Shown: piece by piece, positions 1 to 7,447 of the stretch
Layout: each line of letters begins with the position of its first letter
Position numbering within the stretch: the first letter of the stretch is position 1
NCBI RefSeq assembly: GCF_018638295.1
Contig: NZ_JABTTS010000040.1
Location: 1 to 46,899 of the forward strand
DNA from: Streptomyces sp. CHD11
Lineage (GTDB): Bacteria; Actinomycetota; Actinomycetes; Streptomycetales; Streptomycetaceae
Reading direction: 5' to 3'
DNA: 46,899 nucleotides
The notes under the pieces: model-generated
The model's database searches: none
What the model was told of the DNA's origin: nothing
Seen by the model: the letters and a program-made list of their open reading frames with translations, nothing else
Translations under genes and position numbers: made by a program

Positions 1-272
1 CCCCCCCCCGCAACGCCGGTACGAGCGGCTGCACAACGTGGCGGCGCCCCCGGTGTTCACGCCGGGGACGAACGCGTCTCGAGACTGTTCTGACCGCGCT
101 GGACAGTACCGATGCCGCCAATGCCCTGGCCCGTCGAGAGCCACCGTCGTGGACCCCGACGCCCTGGCCGGCCACCGTCAGCCCGCTGGCCACGCGCACG
201 ATGGGCCGCTCCGGTGACTCGGCCGTCCGGCGAGGGCGCCGGCGGGCACGGGGCAGTGCGCGACTGTCGCGG
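1..272. other. Left edge, no gene recognised
   Basis: The window opens with a run of C and contains only short open frames on both strands. None has recognisable motifs or a ribosome site. It may hold the 3' end of a gene cut by the window edge, but nothing in the translations supports a named family. Confidence 0.4.
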
Positions 273-971
273 TCACGACAGGCTCGCGATGATGTCGGCG
301 ACGGTCTGCGGCTGCGACAGGAACGGGTGGTGGCCCGCCTTCACCTCGACGACCTTGTCCGCGCGGCGGGAGAACTCGCGTTGCGCCGCCGCGGGGGTGC
401 CTCGGTCCTCCGTGCACACCACGTACGTCGTGGGCAGGTCGTGCCACGCCACCGCCCGTACGGGCTGGTGGATCACGGCCAGCGTCTGCCGGACCAGAAG
501 GGCCACCGCATCGCGGGCGATGTCCGGCGGGCAGTCCTGGGCGAACGTCTCGGCGAACAGCTCGGGCCTGGCGCTGAACGTGCCGCCGTCGGGGTCGAAG
601 TCCAGGAACGGCGGCGGCACCTCGGCACCGAACGTCGACAGCGACTCGCCGGGCTCGGGCAGGTAGCTCGACACGAACACCAGGTGCCGCACCGTCTCGA
701 CGCCCACCGCCGCCTCGGCGGCGACCATGCCGCCGTAGCTGTGCGCCACGACCACGGTCGGCTCGTCCCCCTCGGTCAGGACAGCGCGCACCGCGGCGAC
801 GTCCTCGGGCAGCCCGGGACCCTGCGGTCCGGCCGGCCGGTCGCCTTCGCCGCAGCTCGGCAGCGCCGGGGCGACGCTGCCGATGCCGCGCTCCCGCAGG
901 GCCGCGGCGGCCGGGTGCCACCACCACGATCCGTCACGAACACACGCCCCGTGCACGAACACCACACGCAT
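273..971 (-). CDS. Alpha/beta hydrolase (esterase-like)
   Basis: A 232-residue soluble alpha/beta hydrolase of the small esterase/hydroxynitrile-lyase-like group. The N-terminus reads VFVHGA, the oxyanion-loop signature after beta-strand 3. The nucleophile elbow AHSYGG puts the serine at residue 78, and a histidine in AGHHPFLSQP near the C-terminus completes a plausible triad. The frame is open further upstream, but the ATG at 971 is preceded by a GGAGGAAGAG ribosome site and the protein then starts right at the conserved strand. The gene is divergent from a TetR gene 79 bp away, so it is a likely target of that repressor. The substrate cannot be told from sequence. Confidence 0.85.
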   Translation of the reverse strand: MRVVFVHGACVRDGSWWWHPAAAALRERGIGSVAPALPSCGEGDRPAGPQGPGLPEDVAAVRAVLTEGDEPTVVVAHSYGGMVAAEAAVGVETVRHLVFVSSYLPEPGESLSTFGAEVPPPFLDFDPDGGTFSARPELFAETFAQDCPPDIARDAVALLVRQTLAVIHQPVRAVAWHDLPTTYVVCTEDRGTPAAAQREFSRRADKVVEVKAGHHPFLSQPQTVADIIASLS

Positions 972-1012
972 CTCTTCCTCCTTGCTCCAGGTGTCCCGAC
1001 CACTTGGATCAA

Positions 1013-1026
1013 CGGTAGACGTACCG
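1013..1026. promoter_or_regulatory. Candidate TetR operator
   Basis: An inverted repeat with arms CGGTA and TACCG and a 4-bp spacer lies in the short gap between the divergent hydrolase and TetR genes. Its position fits an operator controlling both genes. The arms are short, so this is an inference. Confidence 0.4.
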
Positions 1027-1050
1027 CCAGTTACGTGAAAAAGTGCGGCG

Positions 1051-1668
1051 ATGGGACGGCACAAGCAGCCCGAGATCCGCGAGCGCATACTCGACGCCTG
1101 CGTCGACCACGCGCTCGCGCACGGGCTGCCCGACCGCCTCGAGCCGTTCGCGACGGCGTCCGGCACCTCGACCCGGATGCTGATCTACCACTTCGGGACC
1201 CGGGACGCGCTGCTGCGGGAAACCCTGGGACGGGCGCGGCGGCGCCAGCGCGACTTCTTCGGTGAACTGGTGTCCCCGCGTCCGGACGAGCCCTATCTGA
1301 GCACTCTGCGACGGGCTTGGCAGGTCATGACGGGCCCGGCCGGCCGCCCGTACCTCAGCATGTTCGGAAAGCTCCGGGAGAACGCCGGGCAACAGTTGTG
1401 GCCGGGCTTCCGCCGCGAGTCCACCACGGACTGGCTGCGACCGCTCGAGGACGGCATGCGCAGCATCGGCCGTCCCGAACTCGGCACCCTCGTGCTCGCG
1501 GTCGTCCGCGGTCTCATCATGGACATCGAGGCCACAGGCGATACGGCGCGAGCCGATCAGGCCTTCGACGACTTCCTGGCCGCACTCGCTCCCCTCACCA
1601 CCCCGGACTCCGCGCCCGGGAGTCCTGGCCCGGACACCAGCCGCACAGCAGGTCCTGGGACCTCGTGA
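1051..1668 (+). CDS. TetR-family transcriptional regulator
   Basis: A 205-residue one-component repressor. The N-terminal helix-turn-helix spans about residues 8-55 and shows the family pattern: helix IRERILDACVDHAL, then the recognition segment with MLIYHFGTRDALLRE. The rest is a ligand-binding, dimerising helical domain. The last 20 residues are low-complexity Pro/Ser/Thr. It is divergently transcribed from the alpha/beta hydrolase and probably represses it in the absence of an unknown ligand. Confidence 0.88.
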   Translation: MGRHKQPEIRERILDACVDHALAHGLPDRLEPFATASGTSTRMLIYHFGTRDALLRETLGRARRRQRDFFGELVSPRPDEPYLSTLRRAWQVMTGPAGRPYLSMFGKLRENAGQQLWPGFRRESTTDWLRPLEDGMRSIGRPELGTLVLAVVRGLIMDIEATGDTARADQAFDDFLAALAPLTTPDSAPGSPGPDTSRTAGPGTS

Positions 1669-1895
1669 CCGTCATCGCGTGCTCGCCGGCCCGGCGGCTT
1701 GTCCGTCGTGCTCGCGCAGCATCCTCACGACGGTCGCGGGCGAGGGTGCCGTCCCTCCCGGCCGGTGAGCTGGTCATCACCGTGCGCCGAGGGGGCCCAG
1801 TAGTACTCGGCGGTCGCGAGGTGAACGCGAGGCACTGGCACACATCTCCCGGCCCGCAGCCAGGCGGTCAACTGCTACGGCTCCATCACCGTCGA

Positions 1896-2672
1896 CTACG
1901 AACGCGAGCTCGCCCGACTCGACGAACGTGGGCACAGGCCCTTGCGGGTGGTGGCCACGGACGAGCCCGGAACCGCTCTGTAGCCCGTGCCAGCAGTCAG
2001 CCGTGGGAACCGGCGACTGACCGCCGTCTTGGGCGCCGGTTCCAGAGGCTGGTGCTGACGGGTGATCGCCTCGGTGTGCAACACCGAGGCGATGGTCATC
2101 CGGGCCGCCGACCGGGCCGGGACCAGGGCGCCGAGGACTGCGATCGTGACACCCGCCAGGAACATCGCGGCCAGCTGCGGCGCGTGCCACACGTTCTTCA
2201 TATACGAGGGGAAATCGACCACCCCGACGTTATCCACGACCAGGCGGTGCGCCACGATCCCGAGCGGGATGCCGAGCAGCCCGCCGACCGCGCCCAGCCC
2301 GGCAACCGAGGCCACCGTCATCACCACCACCTGTCGGGGGGTCATCCCGATCGACTTGAGCATGCCCAGGTCCCGGCGCCGCTCACGGGTGTTCAGGAGG
2401 ACGGTGTTGAAGACACCGAGCGACGCCAGCACACAGCCCACCACGGCCGGTACGGAGAGCATCGTCAGGTAGACGGCAACGACCTGGTTCGGGGTGAAGC
2501 CCAGGGCTTTGAGCACCCCGATGTGCCGGTACCCGGAGACGACCGCCCCGCTGACCACGTTGCCGACGATCAGGGTGGAGACCAGCAGGCCGAGGACGCC
2601 GAAGAGGGTCATGAACGGGAGGTAGGAGTCGGCCAGCGCGGAGAAGGCCTGCTTGAGGGTGAGGTAGTTCAC
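1896..2672 (-). pseudogene. Internally deleted FtsX-type ABC permease remnant
   Basis: The frame encodes MacB/FtsX-type ABC permease sequence, but the architecture is broken. The first part carries the end of one FtsX domain (VVSGYRHIGVLKALGFTPNQV with flanking membrane helices). After VGCVL it jumps directly to the core of a second FtsX domain (NTRERRRDLGMLKSIGMTPRQVVVM, then two more helices and PARSAARM). The helices normally between these parts are missing, which fits an internal deletion fusing two domains. The 5' end is also missing, no ATPase gene is adjacent, and the frame runs past the family's normal C-terminus near 2040. A short plus-strand open stretch at about 1850-1983 is unassigned. 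Confidence 0.7.
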
Positions 2673-2829
2673 GAGCCGGCCGGCGGCGGTGTCGGGGTCT
2701 GAGACACATCGGTGTCGGATCGTGGGCCAGGCCCTCGTCGGCCCTGATGGGTGACCGGTAAGCCGTCGGCGGCAGGGCCGGCTTGAAGTCGTCCCACGGG
2801 TAACGGCACGACGACCTCGGGTATCTCGC

Positions 2830-3252
2830 TCACGCCGTTGCCTCGGGCTGCACCGGGGCGATCTCGGCGATCAGGTCCTCGACCAGGGTCCTGATCTCGT
2901 CGCGGATGGGGCGGACAGCCTCGACGCCCTGGCCGGCCGGGTCGTCCAGCTTCCAGTCCAGGTAGCGCTTGCCGGGGAAGACGGGGCAGGTGTCGCCGCA
3001 GCCCATGGTGATGCAGACGTCCGACGCGCGGACCGCGTCGGCGGTGAGGATCTTCGGCGTCTCGGCGGAGATGTCGATGCCGGCCTCGGCCATGGCCTCG
3101 ACGGCGGCCGGGTTGACCCGGTCGCCGGGGTTGGAGCCGGCGGAGCGGACCTCGACGCGGTCGCCGGCCAGGTGGGTGAGCCAGGCGGCGGCCATCTGGG
3201 AGCGGCCGGCGTTGTGGACGCAGACGAACAGGACGGACGGCTTGTCGGCCAT
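2830..3252 (-). CDS. arsC: Arsenate reductase, low-MW phosphatase fold
   Basis: A 140-residue ArsC of the thioredoxin/mycothiol-coupled class, which reduces arsenate to arsenite for export. The P-loop is C-V-H-N-A-G-R at residues 11-17 (CX5R), the general-acid motif DWKLDDPAG lies near residue 100, and further cysteines at 80, 85 and 89 could relay the disulfide. The ATG at 3252 gives the normal family N-terminus; an upstream ATG would add eight atypical residues. It is divergent from arsR, with putative operator sites in the shared 95-bp gap. Confidence 0.93.
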   Translation of the reverse strand: MADKPSVLFVCVHNAGRSQMAAAWLTHLAGDRVEVRSAGSNPGDRVNPAAVEAMAEAGIDISAETPKILTADAVRASDVCITMGCGDTCPVFPGKRYLDWKLDDPAGQGVEAVRPIRDEIRTLVEDLIAEIAPVQPEATA

Positions 3253-3315
3253 GGTGATCATTCTTTCTCGTCGCATGGCGGAACCCGGCCGCTCATGACG
3301 TCAGCCCCCGCTGGT

Positions 3316-3354
3316 ATCAGCGAGTGATGATGTGAAAGTATCAGCGCATGCTGA
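3316..3354. promoter_or_regulatory. ArsR operator candidates between arsC and arsR
   Basis: Two inverted repeats lie in the arsC-arsR gap. ATCA-N5-TGAT is at 3316-3328. TCAGC-N4-GCTGA is at 3341-3354 and overlaps the arsR start codon at 3348. The direct repeat GTATCAGCG occurs just before each. ArsR repressors bind such dyads, so autoregulation and co-control of arsC are likely. Confidence 0.55.
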
Positions 3355-3656
3355 CTTCAGTCGATGCTGATGTGATCCGGGTGCTGGGTGATCCGCTCCG
3401 CCTTCGGATCGTGACCCTGCTGGCGCGCGAGACGCTCTGCACGACGCATCTGGTCCAGGAGACCGGAGCCAGGCAGACCAACCTCTCCAACCATATGAAG
3501 GTGCTGCGCGAGGCCGGGATCGTGGAGACCGAGCCCTGTGGCCGCTTCACCTACTACAAGCTCAAGCCCGAGGTCCTGGCCGGCCTGTCCGAGCGGTTCG
3601 CCGAACTCGCCGCCTCCGCCCGCACCGCCGCCGAGAACAAGAGGGCCTGTCCGTGA
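3348..3656 (+). CDS. arsR: ArsR-family arsenic-responsive repressor
   Basis: A 102-residue winged-helix repressor. The family core is clear: VLGDPLRLRIVTLLARE, the recognition helix ARQTNLSNHMKVLREAGIV, and the wing CGRFTYYKL. A cysteine in ETLCTTHL at residue 31, one at about 64 and one near the C-terminus could ligate arsenite. There is no convincing ribosome site, so leaderless translation is possible. It is followed with a 4-bp overlap by the arsenite exporter gene. Confidence 0.9.
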   Translation: MLTSVDADVIRVLGDPLRLRIVTLLARETLCTTHLVQETGARQTNLSNHMKVLREAGIVETEPCGRFTYYKLKPEVLAGLSERFAELAASARTAAENKRACP

Positions 3657-4765
3657 CCTCCACCGAGCCCATCACCGCCTCCGCTCAGGCCGGGACCGGG
3701 GACGACTCGATCGTCGGGAAGCTCTCCACTCTCGACCGCTACCTCGCGGTCTGGATCCTGCTCGCCATGGCCGTCGGCCTGGGACTCGGACGGCTGATCC
3801 CGGGGATGAACGACGCACTGGCGAAGATCGAGATCGGCGGGATCTCCCTGCCGATCGCGCTCGGCCTGCTCGTGATGATGTACCCGGTGCTGGCGAAGGT
3901 CCGCTACGACCGGCTCGACCGCGTGACCGGCGACCGCAAGCTGCTGATCTCCTCCCTGGTCATCAACTGGATCCTCGGACCCGCGGTGATGTTCGCCCTG
4001 GCGTGGACCTTCCTGCCGGACCTGCCCGAGTACCGCACCGGCCTGATCATCGTCGGCCTGGCCCGCTGCATCGCCATGGTGATCATCTGGAACGACCTCG
4101 CCTGCGGCGACCGCGAGGCCGCGGCCGTGCTCGTCGCGCTCAACTCGGTGTTCCAGGTCCTGGCGTTCGGCCTGCTGGGCTGGTTCTACCTCGACCTGCT
4201 GCCGCGCTGGATGAACCTCGGCGACGGCCAGGGCCTGGACGTGTCCGTCTGGCACATCGCACTGAACGTCGTCATCTTCCTCGGCATCCCGCTGCTGGCC
4301 GGGTTCCTCACCCGCCGCATCGGCGAGCGGAAGATGGGCCGCGACAACTACGAGGCGAAGTTCCTGCCGAAAATCGCTCCCTGGGCTCTCTACGGTCTGC
4401 TGTTCACGATCGTCATCCTCTTCGCCCTGCAGGGCAGGACCATCACCTCGCAGCCCTGGGACGTCGCCCGGATCGCGCTGCCGCTGCTGGTGTACTTCGC
4501 GGTCATGTTCTTCGGCACCTTCCTGCTCGGCAAGGGCCTCGGCCTGGCCTACGACCGCACCACCACCCTGGCGTTCACCGCGGCGGGCAACAACTTCGAA
4601 CTGGCCATCGCGGTCGCCATCGCCACCTTCGGCGTCACCTCCGGCCAGGCCCTCTCCGGAGTCGTCGGACCGCTCATCGAAGTCCCGGTCCTCATCGGCC
4701 TGGTCCACGTCGCGCTCGCCTGGCGCAGGAGGTTCGCCCCCGGCGCGGTGACGACCGCCCCGTGA
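3653..4765 (+). CDS. acr3: Arsenite efflux permease, ACR3 family
   Basis: A 370-residue inner-membrane exporter with about ten hydrophobic helices. The motif LARCIAMVIIWNDLACGDREAAAVLVALNSVFQ is diagnostic of ACR3 permeases and contains the conserved cysteine of the fourth helix. A second conserved stretch, AFTAAGNNFELAIAVAIATFGV, lies near residue 310. It expels arsenite using the proton motive force. The GTG start overlaps the arsR stop by 4 bp, and the 3' end overlaps the next flavoprotein gene by 4 bp, so arsR-acr3-arsO form one translationally coupled operon. Confidence 0.93.
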   Translation: MTSTEPITASAQAGTGDDSIVGKLSTLDRYLAVWILLAMAVGLGLGRLIPGMNDALAKIEIGGISLPIALGLLVMMYPVLAKVRYDRLDRVTGDRKLLISSLVINWILGPAVMFALAWTFLPDLPEYRTGLIIVGLARCIAMVIIWNDLACGDREAAAVLVALNSVFQVLAFGLLGWFYLDLLPRWMNLGDGQGLDVSVWHIALNVVIFLGIPLLAGFLTRRIGERKMGRDNYEAKFLPKIAPWALYGLLFTIVILFALQGRTITSQPWDVARIALPLLVYFAVMFFGTFLLGKGLGLAYDRTTTLAFTAAGNNFELAIAVAIATFGVTSGQALSGVVGPLIEVPVLIGLVHVALAWRRRFAPGAVTTAP

Positions 4766-5826
4766 CACAACGCACGGATGTGGTGGTGGTCGGGGGCGGC
4801 CAGGCAGGGCTCGCCGCCGGCTACCACCTGCGCCGGTGCGGCCTCGACTTCGTGATCCTGGACGCCGACGCGTCGCCCGGCGGCTCCTGGCAGCACATGT
4901 GGGACTCCCTGCGCCTGTTCTCCCCGGCCGCCTATGCCTCGCTGTCCGGGCGGCTCATGCCCACCCAGCCGGGCGAGACGTACCCGGACGCCGGGCACGT
5001 GGTGGACTACCTCACCGACTACGAGAAGCGCTACGACCTGCCGGTCCAGCACGGCGCCCGCGTGGACGCCGTACGCCGCGACGGCGAGAGGCTCCTGGTC
5101 GAGGCCGGCTCGGGCACCTGGCGAGCCCGCGCCGTCATCAGCGCCACCGGCACCTGGACGCGGCCCTTCCTCCCCGCCGTCCCCGGCCGCGGCCTCTTCA
5201 CCGGCCGACAGCTCCACACGGCGAACCACCGCTCTCCGGCCGACTTCGCCGGCCGGCACGTGATCGTGGTCGGCGGGGGGAACTCCGGCGCCCAGATCGC
5301 CGCCGACCTCGCCCTGGACGGCAGCATCCGCGTGACGTGGGTGACCCAGCGCCCACCGCGCTTCCTGCCCGACGACATCGACGGCCGCGCCCTCTTCGAC
5401 GTCGCCACCGCCCGCCGCCGCGCCCTCGACGCCGGCCGCACCGACACCGGCGGGGTCGCCTCGCTCGGTGACATCGTCGCCGTGCCGCCCGTGCGCGCCG
5501 CCCGCGACGCCGGACTCCTCACCGCGAAACCGATGTTCTCCCAGCTCACCGCCCATGGCGTCCGGTGGGCCGACGGCAGCCGCGCCGGCGCGGACGCGGT
5601 CATCTGGTGCACCGGCTTCCGCCCGGCCCTGTCCCACCTCGCCCCGCTGAACCTGCGCGGCCCGCGCGGGCACATCCCCACCGATGGCACCCGCGCCCCG
5701 GGCGAACCGCGGCTGCATCTGCTCGGCTACGGAGACTGGACGGGCCCGGCCTCCGCCACCCTGATCGGGGTAGGCCGTCCGGCCCGTGACGCGGCCCGGG
5801 ACATCGCGCAGGCAGTGAGCGGCTGA
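4762..5826 (+). CDS. arsO: ArsO-like flavin-dependent monooxygenase
   Basis: A 354-residue FAD/NAD(P)H oxidoreductase. The FAD-binding motif GGGQAG is near residue 10, a second dinucleotide motif VVGGGNSGAQIA is near residue 170, and an ATG-type motif (WCTGFRPALSHL) is near residue 280. Streptomyces ars operons are known to carry such a gene (arsO) between the exporter and later genes; its exact reaction is unsettled. The GTG start at 4762 overlaps the acr3 stop by 4 bp. It is a close paralog of the 6275-7339 product and has the same length. Confidence 0.85.
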   Translation: MTQRTDVVVVGGGQAGLAAGYHLRRCGLDFVILDADASPGGSWQHMWDSLRLFSPAAYASLSGRLMPTQPGETYPDAGHVVDYLTDYEKRYDLPVQHGARVDAVRRDGERLLVEAGSGTWRARAVISATGTWTRPFLPAVPGRGLFTGRQLHTANHRSPADFAGRHVIVVGGGNSGAQIAADLALDGSIRVTWVTQRPPRFLPDDIDGRALFDVATARRRALDAGRTDTGGVASLGDIVAVPPVRAARDAGLLTAKPMFSQLTAHGVRWADGSRAGADAVIWCTGFRPALSHLAPLNLRGPRGHIPTDGTRAPGEPRLHLLGYGDWTGPASATLIGVGRPARDAARDIAQAVSG

Positions 5827-5857
5827 CCGGCGCGCACAGGCTCTGTCCGTCCGTCTC

Positions 5858-6232
5858 TCAGGCCGCGGCCGGCAAGGCCAGCAGCTTGCCCATCGCCGCG
5901 AGCACCGAGGGCTCGACCCGGTAGTACACCCAGGTGCCGCGCCGCTCGGAGGTCAGCAATCCGGCCTCCTTCAACTTCTTCAGGTGATGGGACACCGTGG
6001 GCTGGGAGACGCCGACGTCGGAGATGTCGCACACGCACGCCTCCCCGCCCTCGTGCGAGGCCACGGCGGAGAACAGCCGCAGCCGGACCGGGTCGCCGAG
6101 CGCCTTGAACATCCGCGCCGCGGTACCGGCCTCCTCGGCGGTCATGGGGCGCTCGGTCAGCGGCGGGCAGCACGGCGCCACACCCTGACCATCGGCGGGC
6201 TCGAGCAGCGGCAGCACCTGCGCATTCGACAT
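5858..6232 (-). CDS. Second ArsR-family repressor
   Basis: A 124-residue ArsR/SmtB protein. The winged helix is clear: MFKALGDPVRLRLFSAV, GVSQPTVSHHLKKLKEAGLL, RRGTWVYYRVEP. It differs from the first ArsR in having a vicinal CC pair in an N-terminal extension (APCCPPL) and a CVCD motif before the recognition helix, the usual place for arsenic- or antimony-binding thiols. It is transcribed leftward, convergent with arsO, and shares a 42-bp gap containing a strong dyad with the gene to its right. Confidence 0.9.
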   Translation of the reverse strand: MSNAQVLPLLEPADGQGVAPCCPPLTERPMTAEEAGTAARMFKALGDPVRLRLFSAVASHEGGEACVCDISDVGVSQPTVSHHLKKLKEAGLLTSERRGTWVYYRVEPSVLAAMGKLLALPAAA

Positions 6233-6237
6233 ACGTC

Positions 6238-6260
6238 TATGTTGACATACATCGAACCAA
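6238..6260. promoter_or_regulatory. ArsR operator, site 1
   Basis: A perfect dyad TATGT-TG-ACATA is at 6238-6249 and continues into ATC-GAA. The same GTCTATGTTGAC core recurs at 7365-7376 in the next intergenic region, so both are likely sites for the second ArsR. This site is just upstream of that repressor's start codon. Confidence 0.65.
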
Positions 6261-6274
6261 TGCGGGGAGGGCTG

Positions 6275-7339
6275 TCACCGGCGTGCGAGGCGGGCGGCCA
6301 GGCGTCGGGCGATCCGCTCCGCGTCCCGGCCCACCCCGCGCAGCGAGTTCGACGACAGGCTGCGCTGCCATTCCAGCCCGACGAACGCCAGGCCCGGTAC
6401 ACCGGTGGCGAGACCTTCGCGGTGCCGGGGGTTCCGATCGGCGTCGAGAGCGCCGTCGAGGCCGGCGAGGTAGGGCAGGTCGGGGCGGTAGCCGGTGGCG
6501 AGAACGATCGCATCGGCCTCCTCCCGCTGCCCGTCCGACCAGACGAGCTTGGTCCCGTCGGCGCCGTCGAACAGCGGCCGCCGGTCGGGTTGCCCGGCGG
6601 CGAGGGCGGCCCGGTAGCGGCCGTCGTCGAGGACCGGCTGCGCCGGCGGGCGCGGCAGGAGCCGGCCGAGAGGTGCGGCGTCCAGACCTGTGCGGACCGT
6701 CCAGAAGTGCAAGTCGCGGCCGAGGACGCGCTGGGCTGCGAACTTCACCGGCCCGCGGGTGGCGAGCGTGACCCGTGTCGTCTCGGCGAGTTCTGCGGCG
6801 ATCTGTACCGCGGAGTTGCCGGCCCCGACCACGACCACTCGGCCGCCGGAGAAGGAGGCCGGGCTGTGGTAGTCGGCGGCGTGTACCACCCGCCCGGCGA
6901 ACGCCTCAAGGCCCGGTAGCGCCGGCCGGTGCGGGCGCCCGAACGTCCCGGAGGCCGCCACGACCGCCCGCGCGGACAGCCGGCCGTCCTCCAGTTCCAC
7001 CTCGAAGCCGCCGTCGGTGCGGTGGACCCCGGTGACACGGCAGCCCGTGCGGATCTCGGCGTCCAGGCGGCCGGAGTAGGCGGTGAGGTAGGCGACGACC
7101 TCGTCGCGGTGCGGGTAGCGGGCGCGGTCGGCGCCGGGGAACGGCATCCCGGGCAGGGAGCTGTACCGGGCGGGCGAGAACAGCGTGAGGCTGTCGTAGT
7201 AGCGCGGCCACGACCCGGCCGCACGGTCGGACGCCTCCAGTACCACCGGCCGCAGCCCACGGCGCAGCAGCGCGTGGGCGGTGGCGAGACCGGACTGGCC
7301 GCCACCGATGACGGCGACGTCGACGTCGACGTACTCCAT
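6275..7339 (-). CDS. ArsO-like flavoprotein monooxygenase, second copy
   Basis: A 354-residue FAD/NAD(P)-dependent oxidoreductase. The N-terminal GGGQSG motif, the central VVVGAGNSAVQIAAEL motif and the LATGYRPDLPYL motif match the arsO product in order, and the two proteins share stretches such as YDSLTLFSPARYSSLPG. The ATG at 7339 follows a GGGGGAT ribosome site. A candidate ArsR site lies upstream of it, and the second arsR gene lies downstream on the same strand. Arsenic-linked function is inferred from neighbours. Confidence 0.82.
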   Translation of the reverse strand: MEYVDVDVAVIGGGQSGLATAHALLRRGLRPVVLEASDRAAGSWPRYYDSLTLFSPARYSSLPGMPFPGADRARYPHRDEVVAYLTAYSGRLDAEIRTGCRVTGVHRTDGGFEVELEDGRLSARAVVAASGTFGRPHRPALPGLEAFAGRVVHAADYHSPASFSGGRVVVVGAGNSAVQIAAELAETTRVTLATRGPVKFAAQRVLGRDLHFWTVRTGLDAAPLGRLLPRPPAQPVLDDGRYRAALAAGQPDRRPLFDGADGTKLVWSDGQREEADAIVLATGYRPDLPYLAGLDGALDADRNPRHREGLATGVPGLAFVGLEWQRSLSSNSLRGVGRDAERIARRLAARLARR

Positions 7340-7364
7340 GGGCGATCCCCCGGTTTCGACGAAT

Positions 7365-7385
7365 GTCTATGTTGACGCTCATCAA
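7365..7385. promoter_or_regulatory. ArsR operator, site 2
   Basis: This site contains the same GTCTATGTTGAC core as site 1 and the dyad TTGA-N6-TCAA at 7372-7385. It sits between two divergent flavoprotein genes and probably lets one ArsR control both. Confidence 0.6.
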
Positions 7386-7447
7386 TACAGGTGCCATGCT
7401 GGGCCGCGCAAGCCATCGACAGACGTCGAAACACGCAAGGAGTCGCC

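Noticed and set aside
3538..5826. A 762-codon frame running through acr3 and arsO
   Set aside because: Only the part from 4762 is the arsO product; the earlier part is a shadow of the ACR3 gene in another frame.
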